Positions 43,719 through 53,991 of a stretch of 64,000 bases of DNA are shown here, one piece after another. Source of the stretch: JANLVJ01 sp031363945 (GTDB lineage Bacteria; Bacteroidota; Bacteroidia; Sphingobacteriales; Sphingobacteriaceae); assembly GCA_031363945.1 (NCBI GenBank), contig JANLVJ010000028.1, positions 124,001-188,000 of the forward strand. The letters run 5' to 3'. Made by a program: the position numbers and the translations under genes. The notes below the pieces were generated by a model. It was given only the letters and a program-made list of their open reading frames with translations. It ran no database searches and had not been told where the DNA came from. Position 1 is the first letter of the stretch. Each line of letters starts with the position of its first letter.

Positions 43719-43916
43719 AATACAGGTTTAAATCGTGACCGAAATTTTAAACATTGAACGTGTTTACGGACAATTTAAATAGAATGTTTCAATCGTAAAG
43801 AATTAAATACCGAGAACTACTCAGTAACTCTATAACTTTTTTGCCACAACTCCGTAAAACACTAAAAATAAAGTTAACTGGCCGACAAAATAATTGTTTT
43901 TTAAGAACTTGACAAT

Positions 43917-45788
43917 ATGGATAGAAGGGCATTTTTTACCAGAACCGAAACATCACTTAGCCTTCGGAATAAAACTAAATATTCCCGCAAAAATGATTTT
44001 TTTGGGTTAAATGACCTTTTCAGTGTCTCAGCCCCCACACCAAGCCCTGATAATCTGGCAGCTTATACCCTAGATAAAATTAATCGAAATCTGACAACCA
44101 GTCTGAGCGAAAATACGGCTGGTCTTACTTTTGAGCAAATTTCTCACCTGTTTAAAAGAACCTGTTTCAATGCTTCGGTGACTGATATTCAGGGTTATGT
44201 TGGTAGTACTGCAGGGCAGCTGGTTGATATGCTGTTTGATGATGCAAATAATCCATATCCAACAGCAGATATTCTGAATCCTCAGGAAATTGATCCAAAT
44301 CCCAATTTACCTTCATCAAACGCTCAACCTGCTCCAGCTGTCCCAAATCCAGCTTATAATCCAACGGGTACTTTTCTTGCAGGTGGTTATTACACCAAGA
44401 AAATTGATGCTCAGCGTATTAACCTTGTTATAGGACAGTGGAACGATTTGATAATTAGTTGTCCGATTCGGATCCGTGAAAAAATTGTTGTTTTCTTGAG
44501 TTCTTACCTTGTTTGTCAAGAAGGTTCTGTTCAGGATGCCCGCTTATATTATCGGTATTTATGGCTGCTTCGCAGTTTTACAATTGGTTCTGGGCTAAAC
44601 TGGAATTTTAAGGCCCTCATTAAAAAAATATCCATTGATCCGGCAATGTTAATTTACCTGGATGGTGACAGCAGTACTGCAAAAGCACCAAATGAAAATT
44701 ATGGTCGTGAGCTTCAGGAACTTTTTACTATTGGCAAGGGTGTCCAGACCAGCGCTGGTGATTATACTAACTATTCAGAAAATGATGTTCGCAGCGCGGC
44801 TGAGGTTTTAACTGGTTATACGGTTGATGGCTATCAAAATCGTAATAATGGCAGCCCGGTTGGTTCGCCCATACAGGCACGCTTTGTAGCCGCCAACCAT
44901 AATATATCAAATAAGACCTTTTCAGGTGATTACGGAAGTAAGGTCATCACAGCAAATACAACAGATGGCAGTCTTGAGATCAGTGATATGGTCGATTTGA
45001 TTTTTTCTGAAAAGGCAACAGCTTTAAATATAGCAAGCCGTCTATACCGAACTTTCGTTTACTATTCAATTGATGCGATGCCCAATAATAATACCCTTGG
45101 CATTGTTAGTCAGCTTGCAGATCAGCTTTATTCAAGCGGCTATGATTTTCAGGTAGTGCTGAAGTTATTATTGAAAAGCCAGCATTTCTATGACCCCCTG
45201 AATATAGGATGCATGATTAAAGATCCCGTAAGTTTTGTTGCCGGGGCAATAAGAAATATAGCTTCAACTGCTTCTGCCGCAAGTGGTGATGTAATTGCTG
45301 AAGCCTCTGCGCTTCAAATGTCACTTGGTAATCCGAGCGAAGTGGCAGGGTGGAAGGCTACCTATGAATCACCTAATTTTTTTGAATGGTGGATCAGTAC
45401 TGTAACCGTTGATCTGAGAACAATTTTTACCAATGGTAAAAATGATTCAGAAGGGGGCTTTGTTAAAGGAAATTATGCTTCTTTTCTTAATATCATAAAA
45501 AATCCACAGCTGATTTCTGACCCTACTAATCCTGATATTCTGGTAACCGGGCTTGGGAGGTTATTTTTTCCATCAGGCCTGACCAATGATTACCCTGGCC
45601 CGATAACATCTCAGCAACTGATACTGCTGAAAGGAATTTTATTACCGGGTCTTCCCGATTTTGAATGGAATGCACAGATCTGGACCCCAGCAGAAAAAGG
45701 TGATACAGCTGCTGGCCTATTAAGGCAAGCACATTTAATCGACTTGCTACACTATATGTTTACCATGGCTGAATATTCCCTTTGTTAA
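43917..45788 (+). CDS. DUF1800 domain-containing protein
   Basis: The 623-residue protein belongs to DUF1800, whose members accompany DUF1501 proteins across bacteria; the role is unknown. The N-terminus MDRRAFFTR resembles a twin-arginine export motif, although the following hydrophobic core is weak. The DUF1800 region shows HLFKRTCFNASVTDIQ, the WLLRSFTIGSGLNWNF block, NENYGRELQELFTIGKG, an AAEVLTGY stretch and SPNFFEWW near 485. The DUF1501 gene follows after 15 bases, and the two are almost certainly one operon. Confidence 0.9.
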   Translation: MDRRAFFTRTETSLSLRNKTKYSRKNDFFGLNDLFSVSAPTPSPDNLAAYTLDKINRNLTTSLSENTAGLTFEQISHLFKRTCFNASVTDIQGYVGSTAGQLVDMLFDDANNPYPTADILNPQEIDPNPNLPSSNAQPAPAVPNPAYNPTGTFLAGGYYTKKIDAQRINLVIGQWNDLIISCPIRIREKIVVFLSSYLVCQEGSVQDARLYYRYLWLLRSFTIGSGLNWNFKALIKKISIDPAMLIYLDGDSSTAKAPNENYGRELQELFTIGKGVQTSAGDYTNYSENDVRSAAEVLTGYTVDGYQNRNNGSPVGSPIQARFVAANHNISNKTFSGDYGSKVITANTTDGSLEISDMVDLIFSEKATALNIASRLYRTFVYYSIDAMPNNNTLGIVSQLADQLYSSGYDFQVVLKLLLKSQHFYDPLNIGCMIKDPVSFVAGAIRNIASTASAASGDVIAEASALQMSLGNPSEVAGWKATYESPNFFEWWISTVTVDLRTIFTNGKNDSEGGFVKGNYASFLNIIKNPQLISDPTNPDILVTGLGRLFFPSGLTNDYPGPITSQQLILLKGILLPGLPDFEWNAQIWTPAEKGDTAAGLLRQAHLIDLLHYMFTMAEYSLC

Positions 45789-45803
45789 CCAGGACATCTT
45801 ATT

Positions 45804-47384
45804 ATGAAAAGAAGAGATTTTTTAAAATATAGTTCGTTTTCAACGATACCCCTGATGTTACCAGGGATTCCCGTTAATGCGCTTACAAATACGCCCCTGC
45901 TAGATCTGCTTGCTCAAACAGCAAATGACAAAATTCTAATTGTTGTACAATTAAATGGGGGTAATGACGGGTTAAATATGGTGATTCCGATTGATCAGTA
46001 TTCAGGGCTGTCACAGGTCAGATCAAATATAATGATAACTGAAAGTAAGGTGTTAAAACTGGCTAATACCAGTGTTACAGGCTTACACCCAGCCATGAAA
46101 GGGGTTCAGAATATTTATAATGAGGGTAAAGTCAGACTTTTACATGATGTAGGGTATAATCCATCAAATTTCTCGCATTTTAGAAGTCTTGATATCTGGC
46201 TTCAGGCTAATTCAGATACTACAGTACCTGTAAATACAGGCTGGATGGGTCGGTTTCTTGACCTTGAATACCCTGGGTTTCCTGATGGTTATCCGAATGC
46301 TGAATTTCCTGATCCTCCGGCAGTGCAAATGGGTTCTGTTGTGTCTTCAGGGCTTATGGGCCAATATGCAATTGATGGTATCGCTGTAGCCGATCCAGGT
46401 GATTTTGCGCAAATTTCAAAAGGCAGTAACCTTGACCAGAACCCACCTGTTACAGCTTATGGGCGTGAGCTAAAATATATACGGTTATTAACCTTGCAAA
46501 CCCAGAAATATACTGATTCTGTTAAGGCGGCATTGATCAAAGGTTCAATTCTATCACCTTTATGGCCACAACCTAATTATGGGCTGGCGGCGCAAATGAA
46601 ACTGGTAGCACAAATGATTTCTGGAGGCTTGCAGTCAAAGATTTATATGGTTGAGCAGGGTGGTTATGATACCCATTTTAATCAGGTTCTCACTGGCGAC
46701 ACTTCACTCGGAGGGCACTCAAATTTATTAGCAGAATTATCTGGAGCCATAAGCGCTTTTCAAGATGAAATCCGGCGTCATGGTCTTGAAGACCGGGTTG
46801 TAGGAATAACTTTTTCTGAATTTGGCCGCCGCATTAAATCAAATGGTAGTCTGGGTACAGATCATGGTACGGCGGCTCCTATGCTTGCCTTTGGGTCACA
46901 GGTTATTCCCGGTGCGCTGGGTAAAAATCCAACGATTTCACCAAGCGTTACTTTCGCCGATAATCTTCAGCCTCAGACTGATTTCAGACAGGTATATAAT
47001 TCTTTATTAAAAGATTGGTTTGGTATGACAGACCCTCAGCTTGCAACTGTATTGCCGAAACCAAGTGGCGGCAATTGGGATTATGTTGAGATTATCAAAC
47101 AACCAGGTAAGAGCTATAAATTCGGTATTCCAGCTATTTTAGGGCAGAATATGCCAAATCCATTTCATGCAATAACCACAATTCCATTTTATGCAAAATC
47201 CGGACGTACCATTATAGAAGTATGGGATACACTTGGCCGTAAACTACAAACAGTACTTGATGCTGATTTACAGGAAGGCGCGAATCAGGTTCAGTTTAAT
47301 GGGGTGAACCTTGCATCTGGTATTTATTATTACCGAATTCAGACAGGAGGCATGACAAAGACGTTGCCGATGATAAAAGCCTGA
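45804..47384 (+). CDS. DUF1501 protein with type IX secretion sorting domain
   Basis: The 526-residue protein starts with a twin-arginine motif (MKRRDFLKYSS), then a hydrophobic stretch. The DUF1501 sulfatase-like body shows VVQLNGGNDGLNMV, GLHPAMKG, MVEQGGYDTHFNQV, FSEFGRRIKSNGSLGTDHG and the DWFG region. The C-terminal 80 residues form a T9SS type A sorting domain: ILGQNMPNPF, IEVWDTLGRK, GIYYYRIQTGG. It is thus exported and passed to the surface. Partner of the upstream DUF1800 gene. Confidence 0.93.
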   Translation: MKRRDFLKYSSFSTIPLMLPGIPVNALTNTPLLDLLAQTANDKILIVVQLNGGNDGLNMVIPIDQYSGLSQVRSNIMITESKVLKLANTSVTGLHPAMKGVQNIYNEGKVRLLHDVGYNPSNFSHFRSLDIWLQANSDTTVPVNTGWMGRFLDLEYPGFPDGYPNAEFPDPPAVQMGSVVSSGLMGQYAIDGIAVADPGDFAQISKGSNLDQNPPVTAYGRELKYIRLLTLQTQKYTDSVKAALIKGSILSPLWPQPNYGLAAQMKLVAQMISGGLQSKIYMVEQGGYDTHFNQVLTGDTSLGGHSNLLAELSGAISAFQDEIRRHGLEDRVVGITFSEFGRRIKSNGSLGTDHGTAAPMLAFGSQVIPGALGKNPTISPSVTFADNLQPQTDFRQVYNSLLKDWFGMTDPQLATVLPKPSGGNWDYVEIIKQPGKSYKFGIPAILGQNMPNPFHAITTIPFYAKSGRTIIEVWDTLGRKLQTVLDADLQEGANQVQFNGVNLASGIYYYRIQTGGMTKTLPMIKA

Positions 47385-47405
47385 TTAAGCTTCTTATCTT
47401 TCAGC

Positions 47406-49271
47406 ATGCCTGAAATTTCTTACCTGCTCAGCTTTGAGCAGGCCCCTTCGCATTATATTGACGTCACCCTGAATCTGACAGGTTTTGAGTCTGGTTTACT
47501 TGAATTGAAAATGGCTGTATGGACCCCTGGTTCGTATCTGGTCAGAGAGTATGCTAAAAATCTGGTTTACATCGAACGGTTTGACCATACAGGTAAGTGG
47601 CGGCCTCTAACTAAAACTAGCAAAAACACATTCAGGCTAATAACTGAAGATCACCAGGCTCAAATCAGGTATCGTATTTATGCTGCCGAACTTACCGTTA
47701 GAACTTCTTATGTAGACCAGTTTCATGCATATCTGAATGGCGCAGGAATTTTTTTATATGTTGAGGGTTATCAGCATCTGATACATAATGTTAGGGTAAA
47801 ACCAGATTCTAATTGGCACGATTGGGCTGTTTCATTTCCTGTGAAAATACAAGAGACTGACAGTAGTGATTTAACGGATGATATTAATGCCGGAATATTG
47901 CCTGCTCAGGCAGATGGCTTATCGGATGATTCTTTCTTTATCCGACCGGCTGAATTCATTGATCGGCCGGCTGAAACAGATCGTGTTAAATTGGGGCTTC
48001 CGCCTGTTCTTCACTATCATACTACAAATTTTACGGCGCTAATTGATGCTCCCCTGTCACTGGGTAATTTTAGTAAGCTCGACTTTACTGCTTTGGGCAT
48101 ACCCCATAAAATGATTTTTTATAATTGTCCAGATGTTTTTAAGGCTTCAATTGAAGATGAGTTGATCAGGATTATTGAAACCGAAGCCAGAATCTTTGGG
48201 GTACATCCAGTAAACTCTTATCTGTTTCAGGTATATGGTCATATGGTAGGGCGGGGAGGTCTCGAACATTCAAATTCCTGTTCTCTGATGATAGCCCCTG
48301 ATAAAATTGGTAATTTTGATCGCAGGGAATACCTTTTATTACTGGCGCATGAATATTTTCACCTTTGGAACGGGAAGCGGCTCTGCCCAGATGAATTGTA
48401 TGTTTTTGATTATGAAAGAGAAAATCATACCCGGCTTTTATGGGTGGTTGAAGGCTTCACCAGTTATTATGAGAGTCAGATACTTCTCAGGGCGGGTTTG
48501 ATCACTACAGAAATTTATCTTGAACTGCTTGAAAAATCTATTACCCAATACCTTAACCTGCCAGGCAGGCATATACAGTCACTCGCCGATTCAAGTTTTG
48601 ATGCCTGGATTAAGTTTTACCTGCCCAATGAGAATTCTGCCAATACAACAGTCTCTTACTATCAGAAGGGTAGTCTTGCGGCAATGATACTCGACCTTAA
48701 AATTATTGGCCAGACCCAGGGTAAGTTTTCGCTTGATTCAGTAATGAAGATTTTATATCAGGAAATTTATCTTCAGCAGCATAGGGGTTATACGAATGAG
48801 GATGTGAAGGCCGTTTTGGCCAAATTTATTTCAGACGGATTAGATTTATTTTTTGAAGAGGTAATTGACGGGCTAGCGGAAATAGATTTTAATGAAATAC
48901 TTGGAACTGCCGGCCTGAAACTGCAGGCTGAATTCTCAGACCTGTCAACTGCGTATCTTGGTATCTCTGTACATAAGGAACTACATACAATCTTACAGGT
49001 AAGGGCAGGTAGTCCGGCAAATATAGCTGGTTTAAGTGCAGGTGATGAGCTTGTTTCTATCGATGGTGAAAAATTTAATTCTCTTACCGACCAGCTAGGC
49101 AGCAAACTTCCGGGTCAGGTAATTCAGATTGAATTAAAGCGGGCTGGTGCATTGCATAGGCTGTCGGTTTTGCTTACATCGAGCCCCCAGACAGCTTTTA
49201 CACTACGAAAAGTTACAGTATTAAACAGTCTACAACATCAGGTATACCATGAATGGCTTAATGCCCGTTAA
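47406..49271 (+). CDS. M61-family metallopeptidase with PDZ domain
   Basis: The 621-residue protein resembles the glycyl-aminopeptidase M61 family. It has an N-terminal M61 beta domain (about 1-170), then the zinc motif HEYFH at His315-Glu316-His319 with LWNGKRL after it. A later Glu in WVVEGFTSYYES completes the usual site. A C-terminal PDZ domain (about 510-600, GSPANIAGLSAGDELVSIDGE) follows. There is no clear signal peptide, which is usual for many Bacteroidota members. It is 21 bases after the DUF1501 gene. Confidence 0.93.
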   Translation: MPEISYLLSFEQAPSHYIDVTLNLTGFESGLLELKMAVWTPGSYLVREYAKNLVYIERFDHTGKWRPLTKTSKNTFRLITEDHQAQIRYRIYAAELTVRTSYVDQFHAYLNGAGIFLYVEGYQHLIHNVRVKPDSNWHDWAVSFPVKIQETDSSDLTDDINAGILPAQADGLSDDSFFIRPAEFIDRPAETDRVKLGLPPVLHYHTTNFTALIDAPLSLGNFSKLDFTALGIPHKMIFYNCPDVFKASIEDELIRIIETEARIFGVHPVNSYLFQVYGHMVGRGGLEHSNSCSLMIAPDKIGNFDRREYLLLLAHEYFHLWNGKRLCPDELYVFDYERENHTRLLWVVEGFTSYYESQILLRAGLITTEIYLELLEKSITQYLNLPGRHIQSLADSSFDAWIKFYLPNENSANTTVSYYQKGSLAAMILDLKIIGQTQGKFSLDSVMKILYQEIYLQQHRGYTNEDVKAVLAKFISDGLDLFFEEVIDGLAEIDFNEILGTAGLKLQAEFSDLSTAYLGISVHKELHTILQVRAGSPANIAGLSAGDELVSIDGEKFNSLTDQLGSKLPGQVIQIELKRAGALHRLSVLLTSSPQTAFTLRKVTVLNSLQHQVYHEWLNAR

Positions 49272-49330
49272 ACATTTTGTGAAACTTTTATAATACAATA
49301 CCTGTAAACAGGCCTACCCAAACGAACGAA

Positions 49331-50869
49331 GTGAAAGCAGTAAAAAAACAAAGAGCTATACTTAGTTCATTAAAAATTCCTTTTTTAGTTTTTTGTCTTT
49401 TTCTACTTCCTTTAGCTGGATTTAGTCAGTGCGTGGTTAAAAAGCCTACCCTGATCTATACAGGAACTCTCCCAGATACGATTTGTATCAATAGCCCGGT
49501 AAACTATTTGATTACGAATGTAAAGCCTGACAATAGTTCGTATAGCCTGAGTTATAGTTTTGACGGCATCACATATTCGGCTGCCCCAGTTAAAATTGAT
49601 ACGCTGACAGCCGCAAACTACAACATTTATATACGCCAATCTCTAATCTCGTCCCCATCAACATGTAGTGCTTTTAGTAATTTCAGTATAGTTATTTTGC
49701 CGGCTCCACCTGCCATCAAAGGTGTTAAACCGAGACCAAACTTTCCTGCCGACCCGCTGAATCGAACCCTGTTTGTATGTGAGGGGTATTCATATAACCT
49801 GAATGATTCTATTAATGGTCCTGATCCGGGTTATAGTCTTAAGTGGACAGCAACCAACGCTTCGGGTAATACTGTTCCCTTTACTGGAATACTGTCAAAA
49901 GTGAAATATACGGGCCGTGATACGTCATTTTTTGTGCGTAATTATGCTCCTGGCTCTTGTGCAGGTAAAAACGATACCATAATAGTATCGGTTTTGCCGA
50001 TGCCACATATGCGTAATTCACCCTCACAATATCAGGTCTGTGAAACAAAGCCAGTCACTTTCACGGCTCTTGATGTGCATACAGGAAATGACCCTAAATA
50101 TGACTGGTATATTAATGACACGTTAAAGATTGCAAAAAGTGGCCCTGTCTACCTGTTAAGTCCGAATCCTTATAAGTCGGGGCAGAAAGTGAAAGTTTAC
50201 TATATTGTTCACATCAGTAAAGATGCGCCTTACTATCATTGTGATAGTGTTGGGCCTCCGACAGGGGGGAAATTCGTTTCAGATACGATCAGTATAAAGA
50301 TTCTTCCGCTATCCAAACAACCATTCCCTTATGGTCCTGTCATCGTTTACCAGGGCCAGAAGAATGCCTTCTATCAGGTTCCGCTTGATACAACTCTTAC
50401 CTATAGCTGGAGAGTGAGTAATCCTAAGAATGAGACCATTTCATTTGCTAATAATACTGCCAGGGTGAATTATAGCGACTCTCTTGATTTTTCATCAAAT
50501 CATGAAATAATTGATACAATAGTTCTCACTGTGAGAAATACCTGTGACAGTATCCAGGGCCGGTTGGTTGTGCATATCAGACCTTATCTGAAACCTATCA
50601 ATATCCTAACCCCAAACGGTGATGGGATAAATGACAAATGGGTGATTTATAATATTGATAATGATGCTTACAAGAGTAACCAGATTATGATTTATGACCG
50701 ATATGGTAGTATGGTTTTCAAGGCAAGTAATTATACCAATTATACAGGCTGGGATGGCACTTTTAATGGTCGACCCCTGTCAGAAGGTACCTATTACTAT
50801 ATTATCTTGTTTAAAGAAGACACGTTTACCAAGACGCTCAAGGGCTATATTAATATTTTAAGGAAATAA
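49331..50869 (+). CDS. Secreted protein with gliding-motility type (T9SS type B) sorting domain
   Basis: The 512-residue protein has a signal peptide (to about residue 33, AGFSQC) and repeated Ig-like beta modules in the middle. The C-terminal type B sorting domain is typical: the ILTPNGDGINDKW motif near 425, MIYDRYG, GWDGTFNGRPLSEGTYYYIILF and the KGYINILRK end. It should be secreted by the type IX system to the surface. GTG at 49331 is the start. It is followed 10 bases later by a PorP/SprF gene, the usual partner. Confidence 0.93.
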   Translation: MKAVKKQRAILSSLKIPFLVFCLFLLPLAGFSQCVVKKPTLIYTGTLPDTICINSPVNYLITNVKPDNSSYSLSYSFDGITYSAAPVKIDTLTAANYNIYIRQSLISSPSTCSAFSNFSIVILPAPPAIKGVKPRPNFPADPLNRTLFVCEGYSYNLNDSINGPDPGYSLKWTATNASGNTVPFTGILSKVKYTGRDTSFFVRNYAPGSCAGKNDTIIVSVLPMPHMRNSPSQYQVCETKPVTFTALDVHTGNDPKYDWYINDTLKIAKSGPVYLLSPNPYKSGQKVKVYYIVHISKDAPYYHCDSVGPPTGGKFVSDTISIKILPLSKQPFPYGPVIVYQGQKNAFYQVPLDTTLTYSWRVSNPKNETISFANNTARVNYSDSLDFSSNHEIIDTIVLTVRNTCDSIQGRLVVHIRPYLKPINILTPNGDGINDKWVIYNIDNDAYKSNQIMIYDRYGSMVFKASNYTNYTGWDGTFNGRPLSEGTYYYIILFKEDTFTKTLKGYINILRK

Positions 50870-50879
50870 GCTGTAACCT

Positions 50880-51851
50880 ATGATCTTTTCTTTCTTTCAG
50901 CGACAAATTCTTCTTGTATTGTTTTTACTGCTGGTGTTGGTAAGCCCGCTTAAAGCGCAGTTTAATCTGCCAATGATCAATCAGTATTATACTAATCCGT
51001 ATTTATGGAATCCGGCTCAGGCAGGTGGTTATGATTATCCAGTTGTTTATCTGACGTATAAAGATCAATGGACAGGGGTTGACGGGCATCCTACCGTTTC
51101 TTCTTTTACGGCAAATGCTCCGGTTTTTAAATCTTCGGGTATTGGTATTAATGTTTATAATGATCAGTCAGGTTTTTTAAGCCGCACCAAGGCAGTGCTT
51201 AGTTTTTCTCAAACTGTCTTTATAGATGCTGAAAAGCAGTATATCTCTTTTGGCGTTTCTGGTGGTATCATTGACCAAAGAATTAATCTGGGTCAGGTTT
51301 CAGGTGAAAAGGGTAAACCTGTTGACCCAATTGCCTTGGGCTATAATATTAACAGGCCCCTATATCCAGATCTTGATTTTGGTATTGCCTATCACCTGAG
51401 GGGGCTTGATGTAGATTTTGTTCTACCTAATCTGATAAAATATGCGAAATATACCCAGTCATTAAGTTCAAGTTTTACAGGACTGCCCGTTTTCTTTTCT
51501 TCAATAGGTTATAATTTCAATCTAAGCGATGCCTGGGATCTGCATCCAAAACTTGCTATGAGAAAAATTGATGGTTTCACTAATCAATTTGATATAAGTG
51601 CCCTTTTGACCTACAATGGTGCGGTTTCTTTGGGGGCATTTTATCATTCTGATCAGACTTTCTCAGTAAGTCTTGGCTTTATGATCAATAAATCACTCGA
51701 TATTAATTATGCTTATACCCAGAATAATTCAGCACTGCAACAATACTTTGGCAATACACACGAAATAAGTATCGGTTATCACTTCTATAAAGGTCGAGAT
51801 AGCCGTTCAAGTAAAAATCTGCTCATGAGATGCCCTCATGTGGTAAAATAA
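50880..51851 (+). CDS. PorP/SprF-family type IX secretion membrane protein
   Basis: The 323-residue outer-membrane protein has a signal peptide (to about residue 26, PLKAQ) and the PorP/SprF pattern: NQYYTNPYLWNPAQAG at the mature N-terminus, TYKDQWTG, then alternating beta-strands and a SIGYHFY-type C-terminal strand. Members of this family assist surface delivery or adhesion of the type B sorting-domain protein encoded next to them, here the gene at 49331. Gene order and spacing support an operon. Confidence 0.94.
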   Translation: MIFSFFQRQILLVLFLLLVLVSPLKAQFNLPMINQYYTNPYLWNPAQAGGYDYPVVYLTYKDQWTGVDGHPTVSSFTANAPVFKSSGIGINVYNDQSGFLSRTKAVLSFSQTVFIDAEKQYISFGVSGGIIDQRINLGQVSGEKGKPVDPIALGYNINRPLYPDLDFGIAYHLRGLDVDFVLPNLIKYAKYTQSLSSSFTGLPVFFSSIGYNFNLSDAWDLHPKLAMRKIDGFTNQFDISALLTYNGAVSLGAFYHSDQTFSVSLGFMINKSLDINYAYTQNNSALQQYFGNTHEISIGYHFYKGRDSRSSKNLLMRCPHVVK

Positions 51852-51876
51852 CCCGAGATTGATAAAAATTTCGTGA

Positions 51877-52566
51877 ATGCCATCATTAAACCGACTTCGC
51901 TTTATTAGTAGAATTGATTCGCATCATCGCTTACTGGTCTCCGTAGCTGTTTCAATCCTTACTTTCTTTCTGATCAGAAATTCAATTTCATTACAAATGG
52001 CGCTTATGGTCTCCTGGGATGTATTTGTATTCTCAGTGATTTCGCTCGTATGGCTTCTTTTCATTGTTGCCAAACCCTGGCAGGTACAAAGGCTGGCAGG
52101 GGCACAGGATAGCAGCCGGGGGTTTATTTTTTTACTCGTAACACTTGCTGCAATGGCAAGCGTATTTGCTGTCATCATTTTATTGCAAACATCAGCACAT
52201 CTATCGCAAAAACAAGTACTTCATCATGTTTTGTTAGCGATCTTATCAGTCGTATGTTCCTGGGTGCTGCTACATACAATTTTTGCCCTCAGGTATGCAC
52301 ATATTTTCTATGAAAGTTTAAAATCTGATGATGATGGGCATCAATGTGGCTCAGGTCTTCTTTTTCCTGAAGAGAAATCACCCGACTACCTCGATTTTGC
52401 CTATTTTTCATTCGTGGTGGGTATGACCTTTCAGGTTTCAGATGTCGAAATATCATCAAGGCGCATCAGAAGACTTACCCTTGCCCATAGTCTGCTCTCA
52501 TTTATGTTTAATACGGTAATTGTGGCACTGAGTATAAATGTTGTTTCAGGCCTGATTGCGCATTAA
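51877..52566 (+). CDS. DUF1345 membrane protein
   Basis: The 229-residue protein has about five membrane helices and the DUF1345 signature: the HTIFALRYAHIFY segment near 137-149 and the DYLDFAYFSFVVGMTFQVSDVEISSR block near 168-193 (cited by its parts). The function of this family is unknown. It follows the PorP gene after 25 bases but has a different role, and its end overlaps the convergent DUF4442 gene by 4 bases. Confidence 0.9.
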   Translation: MPSLNRLRFISRIDSHHRLLVSVAVSILTFFLIRNSISLQMALMVSWDVFVFSVISLVWLLFIVAKPWQVQRLAGAQDSSRGFIFLLVTLAAMASVFAVIILLQTSAHLSQKQVLHHVLLAILSVVCSWVLLHTIFALRYAHIFYESLKSDDDGHQCGSGLLFPEEKSPDYLDFAYFSFVVGMTFQVSDVEISSRRIRRLTLAHSLLSFMFNTVIVALSINVVSGLIAH

Positions 52567-53072
52567 ACCTTCGTTCGCACTTTTGCCCATGGCTTTACCT
52601 GCCATGTGACCCTGGCTGTACAGATTACTCTGTCGCCAGTATCAGTTACGGTAAGATTAAACGTATGAACAACTGAATCTCCCAGTAAGAGGGGTTTTAA
52701 GATCTGTTCTTCTGCCTGAGATTTTGATAGACCGAATGAGGCGATTACTGCCGATTTTGCCTGGTAAACATATTCCATCTCTAACTTCTGCAGTATAATA
52801 CGGTAGGCTGAAGCATCAAGCACATTCATTAATTGCAAACCACAGGTATACTCACATAAAGTTGCCAGGGCACAGGCATGCACACCTTTGATATGATTCA
52901 GGTTAGCTTTTCGGTAAGGGAGCATGATATTCAGCTCCTGATCAGAAACGGCAAGAATCACCAGTTTATGTGGCCCATTAAACGGTATCATACGCCAGAG
53001 CAGTCTGTTTAAAAGCCAGAGGTAGAATGAAGAATGTTTGGCCTTATTGAGAAGCTCATTTAATTTTTTCAC
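52563..53072 (-). CDS. DUF4442 (hot-dog fold thioesterase-like) protein
   Basis: The 169-residue protein matches DUF4442, a hot-dog-fold family related to PaaI thioesterases. It has a central helix region with NHIKGVHACALATLCEYTCGLQ and strands with VICTARVTWQVKPWAKV. It may act on acyl-CoA or bind acyl groups. The start is GTG (53070-53072), 5 bases after the SDR stop, so it is co-transcribed with the SDR gene and close to the beta-oxidation set on the other strand. Confidence 0.85.
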   Translation of the reverse strand: MKKLNELLNKAKHSSFYLWLLNRLLWRMIPFNGPHKLVILAVSDQELNIMLPYRKANLNHIKGVHACALATLCEYTCGLQLMNVLDASAYRIILQKLEMEYVYQAKSAVIASFGLSKSQAEEQILKPLLLGDSVVHTFNLTVTDTGDRVICTARVTWQVKPWAKVRTKV

Positions 53073-53077
53073 AGCGC

Positions 53078-53902
53078 TTAAATATAGAAATCAGGTTGAA
53101 GATCTGAATCAGTTATTGTTGGGTCAACCTTATACTTTTCAAGATCGGTTACACCGATAGAGTTAAGAACTGCTGAATCAATAAAGAAATTTCCACTGCA
53201 GGTTCTGGCATCCCGGCCCAGAATTTCAAAAACGGCATCAGCTACAATTTCTGGCTTTCTTGATCTTCTGATAATATTCTCACCCCCCAGTAAATTAGTG
53301 ATTACCGCTGTAGCAATTGTTGTTTCTGGCCAGATGCTATTAAAAGCAACTTTTCCCTTAAATTCTTCAGCCATGCCCAAGGTTACCATACTCATGCCGA
53401 ATTTTGACATTGTATAGGCAACATGAGGCCCAAACCATTCAGCCCGCATTGATAGTGGGGGTGAGAGTGTCAGCACATGTGGGTTTTTTGCCTTGAGTAA
53501 ATACGGAAGACAAATTCTGGCACATAAGAAAGTTCCGCGGGTATTAATGGTGCTTATTAAATCGTAGCGCTTCATGTCAATATCAAGACTTCCGCTGAGA
53601 TTTATCGCACTGGCATTATTAATTAAAATGTCGATGCCTCCGAATTTTTCTACAGTTTCATTTACGGCTGCCTGTACCTGTTCTTCAAATCTAATGTCTA
53701 CCGCTATGGCCAGAGACTGTCCACCAGCCTGGCGCATATCTGCTGCCGCGGTATAAATAGTACCCGGAAGTTTAGGGTTATCAGTGACTGTTTTTGCTGC
53801 AATTATGATTATTGCACCTTCAGCGGCTAGTCTTAAACCTATGGCATGACCTATACCCCTGCTAGACCCGGTTATAAAGACAATTTTTCCTTTAAATGAC
53901 AT
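53078..53902 (-). CDS. Short-chain dehydrogenase/reductase (HSDL2-like)
   Basis: The start is placed at ATG 53900-53902 (MSFKGKIVFITG), giving 274 residues; an ATG at 53953 adds 17 non-conserved residues. The Rossmann motif TGSSRGIG is at 11-18 and NNAS near 95-98; the catalytic Ser147, Tyr163 and Lys167 (YTMSK) are present. The long variant with SPPLSMRAEWFGPHVAY resembles the hydroxysteroid-dehydrogenase-like 2 group. It diverges from the acyl-CoA ligase gene by 89 bases, which suggests a lipid-related substrate. Confidence 0.9.
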   Translation of the reverse strand: MSFKGKIVFITGSSRGIGHAIGLRLAAEGAIIIIAAKTVTDNPKLPGTIYTAAADMRQAGGQSLAIAVDIRFEEQVQAAVNETVEKFGGIDILINNASAINLSGSLDIDMKRYDLISTINTRGTFLCARICLPYLLKAKNPHVLTLSPPLSMRAEWFGPHVAYTMSKFGMSMVTLGMAEEFKGKVAFNSIWPETTIATAVITNLLGGENIIRRSRKPEIVADAVFEILGRDARTCSGNFFIDSAVLNSIGVTDLEKYKVDPTITDSDLQPDFYI

Positions 53903-53991
53903 GATTGAATATCGGTTAAATTGTGGGTTAAATCTAATAGGATTGAAATTCAACTAGTATATTTAAACCCATCGTAAAGAAAAATCATCCT

